Below are positions 48,228-57,359 of a DNA stretch of 64,000 nucleotides, piece by piece. Positions within the stretch are counted from its first letter, which is position 1. Each line of letters opens with the position of its first letter. A program made the translations under genes and the position numbers. The stretch is from Dipteris shenzhenensis (Eukaryota > Polypodiophyta > Polypodiopsida > Gleicheniales): NCBI GenBank assembly GCA_047967505.1, contig CM106538.1; one strand, given 5' to 3'. The notes below the pieces were generated by a model, which saw nothing but the letters and a program-made list of their open reading frames with translations, searched no databases and had not been told where the DNA came from.

Positions 48228-48234
48228 AGTGTGT
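48209..48234 (-). repeat. right terminal inverted repeat, 26 bp
   Basis: Exact reverse complement of 33548-33573. Confidence 0.9.
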
Positions 48235-48240
48235 TGAGGA
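48235..48240. repeat. target site duplication TGAGGA, right copy
   Basis: Identical to 33542-33547. Confidence 0.85.
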
Positions 48241-48250
48241 TAGAGTTCCT

Positions 48251-48264
48251 GAAGAGGGAACGGA
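48251..48264 (+). other. polypurine tract of the gypsy element
   Basis: GAAGAGGGAACGGA directly upstream of the 3' LTR. It is separated from pol by the nested DNA transposon. Confidence 0.75.
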
Positions 48265-49408
48265 TGTGACGCTCCAATTTTGTATATGAAATATTTTGGA
48301 ATATATATCACATATAGTGTTCAAAAAGGATGGTTTTGATGTTTTGAAGGTTTTGGGAAAGTTTGGTGTTGGTCGAAAAATTTTGGTTTTTGTCCATTTT
48401 GGTGTCGGCTGGATTTTGCGGCTTGATTTGAGTTGGTTAGAGAAATAATTTGAAGAAACTCTGTATGAGAGAGTTTTAGATCTTGTTGAGTAGAAAAACT
48501 TTGTCCTAGTGAAAAATTTGTGGTTCACTCGTTTGCATGCCTGTATGGAGGTTAGAAGTTGCTTACAAAGTGGTTTTGAGCTAAAAGTGCATCTAGATTT
48601 CCGTGTCAAGAGTTGCAGGCATTAGACGGAGGTCGAGATGGAAGAGTTAGCCATGAAAGGTCAAATGCAAAGGGAAGGAAGAGGGTCCAATCTTCGAGAT
48701 GAGCTATTGAGCTTGTCCATTGGATCTACGAGGTAGGAGTGGTGATGCTCCGAACAGGGCCGTTTTCATGCCTTTAAAAAAAAAGAAAAAAAAAAGAAAA
48801 AAAGAGACACGTCGAGATTCCGTACGCATTTGCTATCCTAAGTGCACGCTAAAAGAAGATGAAAAGCACATGCACGCTTTTCGAGAAAAGCTGTTTTTGG
48901 CCGATTTTGGAGGCTTTTGGCTGCTTATTTTGGAGTCGTGAAAGGCTATAAAAGAAGAGGAGATCGTGAGAAGGAGAACACACAATCCAACGCACGCATA
49001 TCGAGGCTGAGCGAAAGAGAAGAGAAGGCATGCATCTCGAGGTTGCTTGAGCGAAGAGAAGGCACGCATATCGAGGCACTGTGAAAGTGACAATAGCGTA
49101 GGCGAATCGAGGCAGCGCAAAGAAGAAGATAAGATCAAGATATTTTGAGAGTGAGAGTGAGAGTGTGATTGAGATTTGATGATTGGATCATCTGATTTGA
49201 ACATCTTCATGCGAGTGAGAGTGAGAGTGAGAGTGAGATAGCTCGGGGGTGGACGGGTGGTATCGAGCTCCTTCACAGAGTGATTCTTCTCCAAAATTAT
49301 TCTAAAGACTCATCAGTTTGATTCATACTACAATCTCTCTTCTTGTTCATTCGTGATTATTATCTTGCTACAATTTTGATCGTGATTGTGAAAGAACGGT
49401 GCGTGACA
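48265..49408 (+). repeat. 3' LTR of the gypsy element
   Basis: 1144 bp copy of the 5' LTR with scattered substitutions and small indels in the A-rich run and the GAGAGT stretch. Confidence 0.93.
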
Positions 49409-49413
49409 GGAAG
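49409..49413. repeat. target site duplication GGAAG, right copy
   Basis: Identical to 27830-27834. Confidence 0.9.
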
Positions 49414-49615
49414 TCATGGTTGCCTTGACATTGTTCTAGCACAATAATATGAGAGTTTCTCTAAATAATAAGAACATTTGTGGGCTACAGATTGGATGCA
49501 ATACACATGGTTGACACAATGTAGGTCAATCAAAATTTCAAAGCTGTCTTGGCCTATCTTTTTTCCTCGCAAATCATTATGTTGGTACATTTACAGTTGC
49601 ATCTTATGAAATTTG

Positions 49616-49647
<32 letters not shown>

Positions 49648-50202
49648 ATTCTCTTACAAGCTTGGTGTTGAAATAACAATCATCGTGCTGGTTCTAGTTG
49701 AGTGTAACCATTTTTTGTGAAGTTCAAGGTGATGATGGAGTGCCAATATTTAAACATCATGCTGGGTGTGTCGGTTTGGAGAGGAAGATTTTCTATTGAA
49801 TTCATGAGTCTGCAACTTGTTGGGGAGGGTTGTTAGCGAGAGAGAGGGAGCTACTTGCCAAGGAGGGGAGAAATAACAATGGTTGCAACCACTATGCTAG
49901 TTGTCTATTGGTATTATGATGGTCAATTTTCATTTGCATTTTCTGAAATTTGGGGGGCCAAGCCCAATTTGAGCTCCTTGTCTTTAAGATCTTTTGCCCA
50001 AATGGAAAATTGAGCTGCAACATCTACTTTCTTGTCGTGGATAGTTGTAGTTGGCAGGCACATTTGATTTGTCCATGACTTGGGAATGCCAAATGGCATT
50101 CTCTACGTAGTGATTTTGTATGCACAAACACTCCAAAGCAAAAAACGTGCACAGAGTGGTAGAATGCAGGCCATCAGAAACAGCAGTCGTCTATGATGGG
50201 GG
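49414..50202. other. no gene recognised; (GA)n microsatellite
   Basis: A run of GA dinucleotides lies at about 49617-49642. The rest has short ORFs only. Confidence 0.6.
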
Positions 50203-50501
50203 TGTTGGAGGTAATGGCCTTCACCCTCATGTGCATGTGTGGAAAAATACAAGAAAAAGAGGGGGAATACCCTGTGTTGTTGACACGTGTACAAAAAGGG
50301 GGATGACCATCCCATAATCACTTGTGGCCCTTGGAGAACCTTGTATATAATGCCTTGATTGAGCCCCTCTCTCTCATTCCTCCTGGGACATTTTGGGAGA
50401 AGAGAGAGGCTTCTTGCATGTGGCTATGGGGTGGGGCTTGGGACCCCTACACCCGATGTGTTTCCCAAGGTGACACATGGCATTTGCTACATGTCCCTTT
50501 A
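50203..50501 (+). repeat. 5' LTR of the TRIM
   Basis: 299 bp with GTATATAATGCC near 50343 as a TATA candidate. Confidence 0.85.
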
Positions 50502-50503
50502 GT

Positions 50504-50516
50504 TGGTACCAGAGCC
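50504..50516 (+). other. primer binding site of the TRIM
   Basis: TGGTACCAGAGCC, two bases after the 5' LTR; one base different from the usual TGGTATCAGAGCC. Confidence 0.8.
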
Positions 50517-50815
50517 TTCTTTGGCGATGTTTTTGCAAGCTGTGGCAACACGTGGTAGTGTGATGCATTTTTCAGATAGGTCCTTGGCTGCAGAGTGTCA
50601 TGATCTATGGCGGATATTGAAAGTGTGACATTATTATGGTAGGGTGGCTATTGCTAGCACCGGCGGTTGTTTGTTTATCAACTAGTTTGGTTTGACACGT
50701 GGGATTTGAATGCAATTTGGGGCAGCTTTGATTTGTGCATATCTCGGTGTTGTTTGTGATGCATGAACCTTTGTGTATGGTTGGATTTAATGCTTTGGGT
50801 TCGTCCATGGGGGGG

Positions 50816-51116
50816 TGTTGGAGGTAATGGCCTTCACCCTCATGTGCATGTGTGGAAAAATACAAGAAAAAGAGGGGGAATACCCCGCGTTGTTGACACG
50901 TGTACAAGAAGGGGGATGACCATCCCATAATCACTTATGGCCCTCAGAGAACCTTATATATAATGCCTTGATTGAGCCCCTCTCTCTCATCCCTCCCGGG
51001 ACTTTTTGGGAGGAGAGAGAGGCTTCTTGCACATGGCTATGGGGTGGGGTTTGGGACCCCTCACTCGGCATGTTTCTCAGGGTGACATGACGTGGCGTTT
51101 GCTGTGTGTCCCTTCA
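50816..51116 (+). repeat. 3' LTR of the TRIM
   Basis: 301 bp, matching 50203-50501 with scattered differences. Confidence 0.85.
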
Positions 51117-51121
51117 GGGGG

Positions 51122-52504
51122 TATGGTAGACCATGCATTTTGGACCTTGCTGCATAGAAGGATATGCATCTGATTTAACTATTGTGACCGTCAATACCAC
51201 AGTCTTTCTCTGTACATGACAAAGTTGCTTCTTGATTCCTTCCTCCCTCATCCTAAGGCTGCGAATGTTCACCTTCATCTCTGCCACTTTTTGCTCACTC
51301 TGTGCAACATCTTCATCTGAATCCCTCAGCATCTATTGAAGCTGCGTAAATTGCTGAAAAAAATCTTCATGGGCGGTTGACAAGACTTCCACTTTAGTTT
51401 GGAAATCTTGTAAGACGATAGACTTCTTTTCATAACTATCAAAAGCCACGACACGCTCGTGCAAACAACTATCCCGATCTTCTTTCAGGGTCTTGTAGCT
51501 TGCTCTTTGGACTTCCAATAGTGTTTCAAAAAAACAACCCTCACTGTGGTTACTGTAAAGTGCTCCACCGTAGTGACTGGAACTTGCTTCACCATGCTGG
51601 CTGGAACTTGCTCCATCATGGTGGCTGGAACTTGCTCCACCATGGCTTCTCTCTGCATCCTTCCTGGCCTAGGGAGCTGTCTCATTGTAAGGCTTCTAAA
51701 AAGATTTTTTTGAGGAAGAGAAAGAGGGGACTTCTAAGAGAATTTCAAGGGAAGCTCCAATATAATGACAATTTGGTGATCACAAGTTGGCATCGTGAGA
51801 AGTGCAAAGCCAAACCAATAAAGTATCGTCATAACAAAGACTGAAGCAGCCATAGTTGCATGATGTTCCAACCATCGAGTTGGTTTAGTAAAATGACAAT
51901 ATATTGCGAAATATATTGCTGTTAATTTCTGCTCAACCATGCGACTGGGTTGGACAACTAATGTCTGTTCAACCACACTAGTTCAGGACAATCACATAAC
52001 TGGTGATTGGGCTGAAATATTGACTCCACCATATTTACTAATATGAGCGTTGGGGTATATGTCTAGAATGTCCTGTCTCTTCCACTTCTTCTCAAAAAAG
52101 TGTGCTTGCAAACTGCCTCCAGAAATTCCTAGAGCATTTTCAATCATGCTTTCATTGATGGTAATCTTCTGACCTTGACAGACTAGTTGCCCCTCCTTCA
52201 CGTTCACCTCATGTACCATCCTGGTGAAGTTTTGGAGAGCATCCAAATTGGGCTTTTGAAGAGCAAGAGAGGAGCTCCCATATGTCACGATTTCAAGATT
52301 AGGGGAGGAGGGGCTCTCGAACTGTGCTGCAGAGGGGGAGGAAAGATTGTGTGAGGAGCTCTTGGACTGTGCAAGGTCCATTACAAGAGGGGATAGAGAT
52401 TTGAAAGAAGAGTGAAAGGGAGATAGAAATGGTCGAGAGGGATAAAAGATGAAATAGTGAAGGAAATGGAATAGTCGAGGCTTGAGTTTGTAGTCTGATT
52501 GCAA
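51122..52504 (-). pseudogene. decayed gene with a transposon-like N-terminal domain and coiled coil
   Basis: Read right to left on the minus strand. An ORF of 170 codons (52504-51992) contains PNLDALQNFTRMVHEVNVK and VCQGQKITINESMIENALGI, which resembles the globular domain of putative plant transposon/gag-like proteins. Then broken pieces follow: a repeated VEQVPATM/MEQVPASM/VKQVPVTT stretch (about 51640-51560), and heptad-rich KTLKEDRDSCLHERVVAFDS and QSEQKVAEMKVNIRSLRMRE (51500-51230) likely to form a coiled coil. Stops and frame changes separate the pieces. The TRIM at 50203-51116 inserted just downstream. Family assignment is tentative. Confidence 0.4.
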
Positions 52505-52860
52505 GGGAGAAAGAAATGGTTGAGAGGGATAGAAGATGAAGCAATGAAGGAAATGGAATAGTGGAGGCTTGAGATTGCAAGGGAGAACAAAACGCTCGAG
52601 AGGGATAGAAGAGGAAATGGTTAAGGGAATGGAATAGCGGTTTGTAGCCCGACTACACTGTCAAGGTGAGAGCCACCACGGTGGCTCTAGTGGAGGCTTG
52701 AGATTGCAAGGGAGAATGAAACATTCGAGAGGGATAGAAGAGGAAATGATTAAGGGAATGGAATAGCAGTTTGTAGCCCAACTACACTGTCAAGGTGAGA
52801 GCCACCGTGGTGGTTGTAGCCCAACTATTGTCAAGGTGAGAGCCATTGTGGTGGTTGGCC
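52430..52860. repeat. tandem repeats of about 129 bp upstream of the decayed gene
   Basis: Blocks containing GAGATTGCAAGGGAGAA, GAGAGGGATAGAAGAGGAAAT and GGAATAGC(G/A)GTTTGTAGCCC recur at about 52571 and 52700, with partial copies before (52440-52520) and after. Each ends in a GTCAAGGTGAGAGCCACC dyad. Confidence 0.8.
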
Positions 52861-53540
52861 CAAATCTTGAATAATTCAAGGCGGCAGTACTAACTTGCAT
52901 GGTAATGAATGGTTAGAGGTGGTGGCATCTAAGATTCCCAGCCACGTCTGTGGTGGTGGCTAAGACCCACCCTCGACCCACCAGGCTAGCAGTTAATTAC
53001 TAGCCACTGCAGTGGCCCGCAATTACTGAGCTTCCAGGTACCACCACCGGGCTTATTACTATGAGTGTAGTAAATTATGGTAATGAGGGATTAGAGGTGA
53101 TTAGGCTTCATGATTTACATTTGTGGGAATTACTGCCCAATGGTGGTGGTTCTCATCAGCCATGTCTATCATGGTTACGATTCCACCGTGCCACCGCTCA
53201 CCCACCACCGCACTTTAGCATGCATGATCACTATGGGTGCAGTAAAAATTACCAGTCAGTGGGATCACATGATCAATAGAGAACTAGAGTGCATGGTCAT
53301 GAGTGATTAGACATGGTAATGAGAATAACTGCCCAATGGTGGTGGCTCTCATCAATCACGTCTGTCATGGCTAAGATTCCATCAAGCTGGTAGTTAATTA
53401 CCAGCCACCAGAGTGGCACCACATGGCGTCTTCTTCATGATTACTAGCTCGTTTGGGGGATTCCACCATGGTGGCTTGCAATTAATATGCATGGAACCCT
53501 AGGCTCCAGCCACTGCGGTGGCTTGAACTTTATAATATAT
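52640..53540. repeat. cluster of GCCACC/GGTGGC dyads
   Basis: The palindrome GCCACCACGGTGGC (52671) and variants (GCCACCGTGGTGG, CCACCATGGTGGC, CCACTGCGGTGGC) recur about ten times, often next to TAATTAC(C/T)AGCCA or GGTAATGA words. No gene is evident. Confidence 0.65.
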
Positions 53541-53833
53541 ATAAGATCCATGGCTTTTGGCATTTTACTATGTTGCTCTGATCCACCCATGCTCCACACC
53601 CCTCCTCTAGCTCTTTTCCGCCCCTACTCTACTTTGCTCGATGCTCCCTCCTCCAACTCTCATCCACTGCATCTGCTCCCTTGCTCATCTGCTGCTCATA
53701 CACTCATCTTCAGCATGCCTAGTACCACCCCCCCTTGATGCTTTGTGATGCCAATAATATCTGCTTTCTCATATAAGGTGATTGCGTTGCACTCACCTGG
53801 AGTAGAAATGCTAGCACTAGTGGAGACCCTTCG

Positions 53834-54272
53834 TTCCCACAGGTGATTCCCCACACATTTGAATGTCATTACCTTAAATAACATGCTCATAGAGGTCCTC
53901 TTTATGGCTATGCTATATGGGTTTCCCCTAGATGTCAATGAAGGCCTCAATATTTTTTGATTAGAGTACTCTCAACTTGTTGGGGGGGCTGTAATCTGTC
54001 CTGGCAATGTGCATAGTCTTTAGCCTCTCCATCATATCCTCCTTTGGCTCATTCCCACAAGTGATTCCCCACACATTTGAATGTCATCACCTTAAATAAC
54101 ATGCTCATATAGGGCCTCTTTATGGCTATGCTATACAGGTTTCCCCTAGATGTCGATGAAGGCCTCAATATTTTAGATAAGAGTACCCTCGACTTGCTGG
54201 GGGGCCTGTAATTTGAGTCCTGGCAATGTGCATGGTCTTCAGCCTCTCCATCATATCCTCCTTTGGCTCCCT
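53834..54272. repeat. tandem duplication, period 218 bp
   Basis: TTCCCACAGGTGATTCCCCA at 53834 recurs at 54052 and both copies continue in parallel to GGCAATGTGCAT...CTCCTTTGGCTC. Copies differ at several sites. Confidence 0.9.
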
Positions 54273-54811
54273 AAATTTTTTTAATGCAACAAGCTAGATT
54301 GGTGGAAAATTGAGTTGTACAAATTTTCTCTTTCTCAGACGAGGCTCTCAGCAATGGTTGGATGTAATCTTTTGGGCTCTCATTGATCTTTTGGCTCACT
54401 GGATGTAATGTTTTGGTCTCTGAGGCATTTATGTAATCTCTTTTTGTTCAATTTGAGGCTCTCAGTATGCATAGTTGTTAACTTTATATTTGTATTTGAA
54501 TGGTTATGGCTGCTACCTGTAATCTTTTGGCCTTTAAGGCTCTGAGCAATTACTGAGTTTTTATAAATGTAAGATCCTCTGTTCAATTTTTGCTCGGTAT
54601 AAGTTGATAATTTTTATGTAACCTGTTATTGGACACAGATGTACATTGTAATCTCTTTTTCTCAAATTTTCCTCATTTATATTTACTACAACAAGGACTA
54701 CAATTTCCTTGGTTTATGACCAAAATAGCGCTAAAATAACTCCAATGACCCCACCATTGTGGTTGCATGGAGATACTTCTAGAAAAATACAAATAAACTT
54801 TCAAAAAATGA

Positions 54812-54963
54812 AATTGATGATATGGCCCTTGAGGGGTCCCCTCTAGGGGCAAGGGCCATATCGACGTGCATTATATAATATCTAGGATGCCACTGGATAG
54901 AAATGGAATGTCGATATGGCCCTTGCCCCTAAAGGGGACCCCTCAAGGGCCATATCTTCAATT
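54812..54963. repeat. 152-bp foldback with 53-bp arms
   Basis: The arm from AATTGATGATATGGCCCTTG (54812) pairs with the arm ending CATATCTTCAATT (54963) with only about two mismatches over about 53 bp, around a loop of about 45 bp. Each arm also contains GAGGGGTCCCCT and CAAGGGCCATATC words. It could be a small foldback MITE or a hairpin-RNA locus. Confidence 0.8.
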
Positions 54964-55019
54964 ACATTTTGCTTGGTTGCACAACGGAATACATTTTCCT
55001 TGGCACACAAATATATACT

Positions 55020-55870
55020 TCCAAGAACCAGCGCTGTGGCTTTCATAGATCTCGTTCTATTTGCGAGTGCACTGGTCATCATAGACCTCCTCCTATAATA
55101 CGTAAAAATAGGTAATGGAGCTATAACTCCAAGAACTAGTGCGGTGGTCTCTCCAAGACAACCTTAAGTTTTGGGCGATGACATGTGGTCAGCTGTGCTG
55201 AGGCAATGCTCAGAATGATAGATTGCATCTCATTATTATGCCAAAAACCAGCGCAGTGGTCTCTCCAAGCCAACCTATGATTTGCATGGTTTGCAAGAAA
55301 AGAAGCGGCAAAAGGCTACACGATGACAAGTGGTCAGGACAGAGACTGTGCTGTAGCGGTGTTTAGAATGATAGATTGCTTCTAATTATTACAGCAAGAA
55401 CCAGCACGGTGGTCTCTCTAATCCAACCTTCAATTTTAATGATTTGCATGGGTGTGTGCCCAGTGACAGGTGGAAAAGTTACAGCAAAAGGATGCATGAT
55501 GATAACTGATCAGGCGGCGTAGGCCAGAGACTGCACTGTGCGAAGTAGTGCAGAGCTCAGGGGGGTCACTATGTATAAACCCTCTATATCACGTGCGTTC
55601 AAGGCCTATATTTAAAGTCCCTTATCTGTAAAAAATTTCATTAATAAAATGTACCCCTTTTCTATACAAATCTGTAAATTTTTTCCAAAACTATTTTAAA
55701 TAGTCCCTTATGTATATTTATTTTTGTAAATTTTAGAAATAAAAAAAATCCTTCTGTTGAACTCACGTGATAGGGTTACATATGATGAGTGACCCCCCCA
55801 AGGTGCAGAGATGCCATGTGTCAAGCTATGTGGTGTTCTAAACAAATAGACTGCGTCTCATTATTACACC
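55020..55870. repeat. tandem array, about 125-150 bp units, split by a MITE
   Basis: Units with CCAAGAACCAGCGC(A/G)GTGG, TCTCTCCAAG(C/A)CAACCTT, GATGACA(T/A)GTGGTCAG and GATTGC(A/T)TCTCATTATTA recur from about 55020, 55128, 55249 and 55398. A last part unit (ATGCCATGTGTCAAGC...GCGTCTCATTATTACACCA) lies after the MITE at 55800-55870. Confidence 0.8.
55560..55799. mobile_element. MITE, 240 bp, copy 1
   Basis: Ends GGGGGGTCACTATGTATAAA and, reverse complemented from the right, GGGGGGGTCACTCATCATAT; both continue to ACCCT..ATCACGTG. No coding capacity and AT-rich interior. A clear TSD is not visible. It interrupts the tandem array, and a second family member lies at 57129. Confidence 0.75.
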
Positions 55871-55949
55871 AATGTGCCTTCATGACATCGGGGAAATTTC
55901 CAATGAGAGAGTGGGTCCACGCAAAATTTAAATATTCACCTAGGAGCGC

Positions 55950-56235
55950 ATCGTGTCGCAACCCCAAAATGGCCCCGAAAATAGTTCTGCGATTGGCTAC
56001 ACCCAAGCAAACGTTGACCCAAAAAGTACAAGGCATGCGAGCATTGTGAAAAGACCAATCATCTTGAAAAAGATTGCTACAAGATCAATCCTTGCACTTA
56101 TTGTGGTAAGAACAATCATTCAGAGAAGTTTTACAATGAGAAGAAGAAAAACATGGCAAATCTGGTTGAAGTGAGAACTTCATCAGCAAATGAAGAATCA
56201 AACATTGTGGTAGAATATAAAGACTTTGTCTTTTG
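55950..56235 (+). pseudogene. copia-type gag zinc-knuckle fragment
   Basis: CEHCEKTNHLEKDC (56036-56077) fits CX2CX4HX4C, followed by CTYCGKNNHSEKF, a second knuckle whose last Cys is Phe. Double knuckles of this kind are typical of copia-like gag. The frame continues to a TGA at about 56234. No protease, integrase or RT follows before the putative LTR at 56632, so the element has lost its pol or is non-autonomous. Confidence 0.6.
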
Positions 56236-56631
56236 AGCTTTTTTAATCATCACTTGGTGAATTTTGAGGTTCTCTACCTGGAATAGTACTCCAAAAAGAA
56301 TGATATGTGTTTTGTGTTTTGTGTTTTGTAAATCACCTTTGGTCACCATATGATATAGGCCATGTGATATGTGTTTGCCTCCATGGTACCTCTTGTAGAC
56401 ATGAGAAACTAGGTTCACACAAAGGCCTAAGATTAATCCTTATACATGCAAGGGAGATAACCATTGGGGGGGGGGTCCATTGCATTTTTGTAAACCTTGA
56501 CCCTTGGGCACCCTTGCTAGCATGAGATCCTAGCCATATATTTATCCTTGACCACCATGAGATGGCTTGTGAAACTATGTGACTAGATGTATCCTTGACA
56601 TAGCAAGAGGCAAACCCTTGAGGGGGGGGTA

Positions 56632-56937
56632 TGTTGGGATATGTGTGATCAAGGGCTTGCTAGGTGCATGTGTGCATCCACTAGCAGTCATATGGTTGTG
56701 TGTGTGTGTGTGTGTAGAAGAGGCATACTTAGTGCCATATTCCATGACATAGGTGATGATGTAATGCAAGGCCCCCCACATGGGGTGGTACCTATGATTG
56801 TGGAGTTCCTATGATTTAGGAGTTACCTCCTTTGATGTAGGAGAGGTGCCATTGATTTAGGCCACCCTCTCTCCCATTCTATAAAAGAGAGGACTTCCTC
56901 TCAACTCAATGGAACATTTTGCCATTTGGTTCCCACA
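56632..56937 (+). repeat. putative copia-like LTR
   Basis: Begins TGTTGGGATATGTGTG right after a GAGGGGGGGG purine tract, contains (TG)n at about 56695-56715 and CTATAAAAGAG (56880) as a TATA candidate. It may end CCCACA at 56937. No partner LTR is in the window, so the right border is a guess. Confidence 0.5.
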
Positions 56938-56979
56938 CTCTTCTCCATGATGTCCATCTTCTCTCCCACGCCCCAACAA

Positions 56980-57125
56980 AAGATCAAACTAAAATAAGCT
57001 AAAACTAAAACTACCACTAGAAAACTAAGAAAAGCTAAAACACTAAAACTAAGACAAACACTAACAAAAACTAATCTATGTTTTATAACCAAAAACTAAA
57101 CCAAACATTTATACTTAAAAACTAA
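56980..57125. repeat. A-rich stretch with CTAAAA words
   Basis: Repeated AAACTAA, CTAAAAC and ACTAAGA words without a fixed period, next to MITE copy 2. Confidence 0.5.
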
Positions 57126-57128
57126 GAC

Positions 57129-57359
57129 GGGGGGGGCACTATGTAAAATCCCATATGGCACAAGTGATCAAGGGGTATTCAACCTATACATACCCCTTTT
57201 GTAAAATTTGAGATGATCAAAGTATCTCTTATGTATGAAAACTTTTAATTTTTGAATTAAGAAATCCTTTATGTATGTATATTTTCTGTCACTCCATAAA
57301 AGTATAAAACCCCTTCTGTTGATCGCGACGTGCTATCTTACATGTCTCAGTGACCCCTC
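57129..57359. mobile_element. MITE, about 231 bp, copy 2
   Basis: Left end GGGGGGGGCACTATGTAAAA, right end CATGTCTCAGTGACCCCTCG. It shares CACTATGTA, CCCCTTTTGTAAA/CCCCTTTTCTATA, CTTATGTAT and CTTCTGTTGA with copy 1 in the same order. Confidence 0.7.

Larger units (their letters stand above)
33548..48234. mobile_element. 14,687-bp DNA transposon with 26-bp TIRs, two divergent genes and a palindromic core
   Basis: Both ends carry the same 26-bp inverted repeat, beginning ACACACTATTC and ending GGACTT, with no mismatch. TGAGGA flanks both sides (33542-33547 and 48235-48240). Removing the element plus one TGAGGA rejoins the end of pol to the purine tract of the host gypsy element, which supports these borders. 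Contents from left: subterminal GGTGTATAGATACACC repeats, a minus-strand transposase-like gene, a telomere-like/palindromic array, AT-rich DNA, TTGCGTACGCAA repeats, a GC-rich block, a plus-strand gene of unknown family, and right subterminal repeats. Reading the border as a 4-bp TSD (GAGG) with a 27-bp TIR is also possible. Confidence 0.88.
27835..49408 (+). mobile_element. complete Ty3/gypsy chromovirus, carrying a nested 14.7-kb DNA transposon
   Basis: LTRs of 1149 and 1144 bp (TGTGACGCTCC...GCGTGACA) with an exact 5-bp target duplication GGAAG (27830-27834, 49409-49413). A tRNA-iMet primer site, gag, protease, RT, RNase H, integrase and chromodomain follow in gypsy order, then a purine tract before the 3' LTR. 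The element proper is about 6.9 kb once the nested insertion (33548-48234) and its duplicated 6 bp are removed. The coding region has several stops and frame changes, so it cannot move by itself. The LTRs differ at scattered sites, giving an upper age for the nested insertion. Confidence 0.95.
50203..51116 (+). mobile_element. complete 914-bp TRIM (miniature LTR retrotransposon)
   Basis: Direct LTRs of 299 and 301 bp (TGTTGGAGGTAATGG...), a 314-bp interior with no coding capacity, and GGGGG on both sides as target duplication (50198-50202, 51117-51121). A tRNA-iMet-type site TGGTACCAGAGCC lies just inside the left LTR and a purine tract CATGGGGGGG before the right LTR. The left LTR ends TA where the right ends CA, a likely C-to-T change. 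It must use another element's enzymes to move. The G-run target makes the exact TSD length less certain. Confidence 0.88.

Noticed and set aside
33548-48234. Assignment of the nested element to the CACTA superfamily because its end contains CACTA
   Set aside because: The end is ACACACTATTC with a 6-bp (or 4-bp) TSD, not a CACTA terminus with 3 bp, and its proteins do not resemble TNPA/TNPD.
48720-49294. Ser/Leu-rich ORFs in the gypsy LTRs (also 28291-28869)
   Set aside because: LTR non-coding sequence; ORFs differ between the two LTRs and reflect the GAGAGT-rich repeats.
56632-56937. Solo LTR with defined borders
   Set aside because: The left edge is convincing, but no second LTR or TSD fixes the right edge, so it is kept only as a putative LTR.
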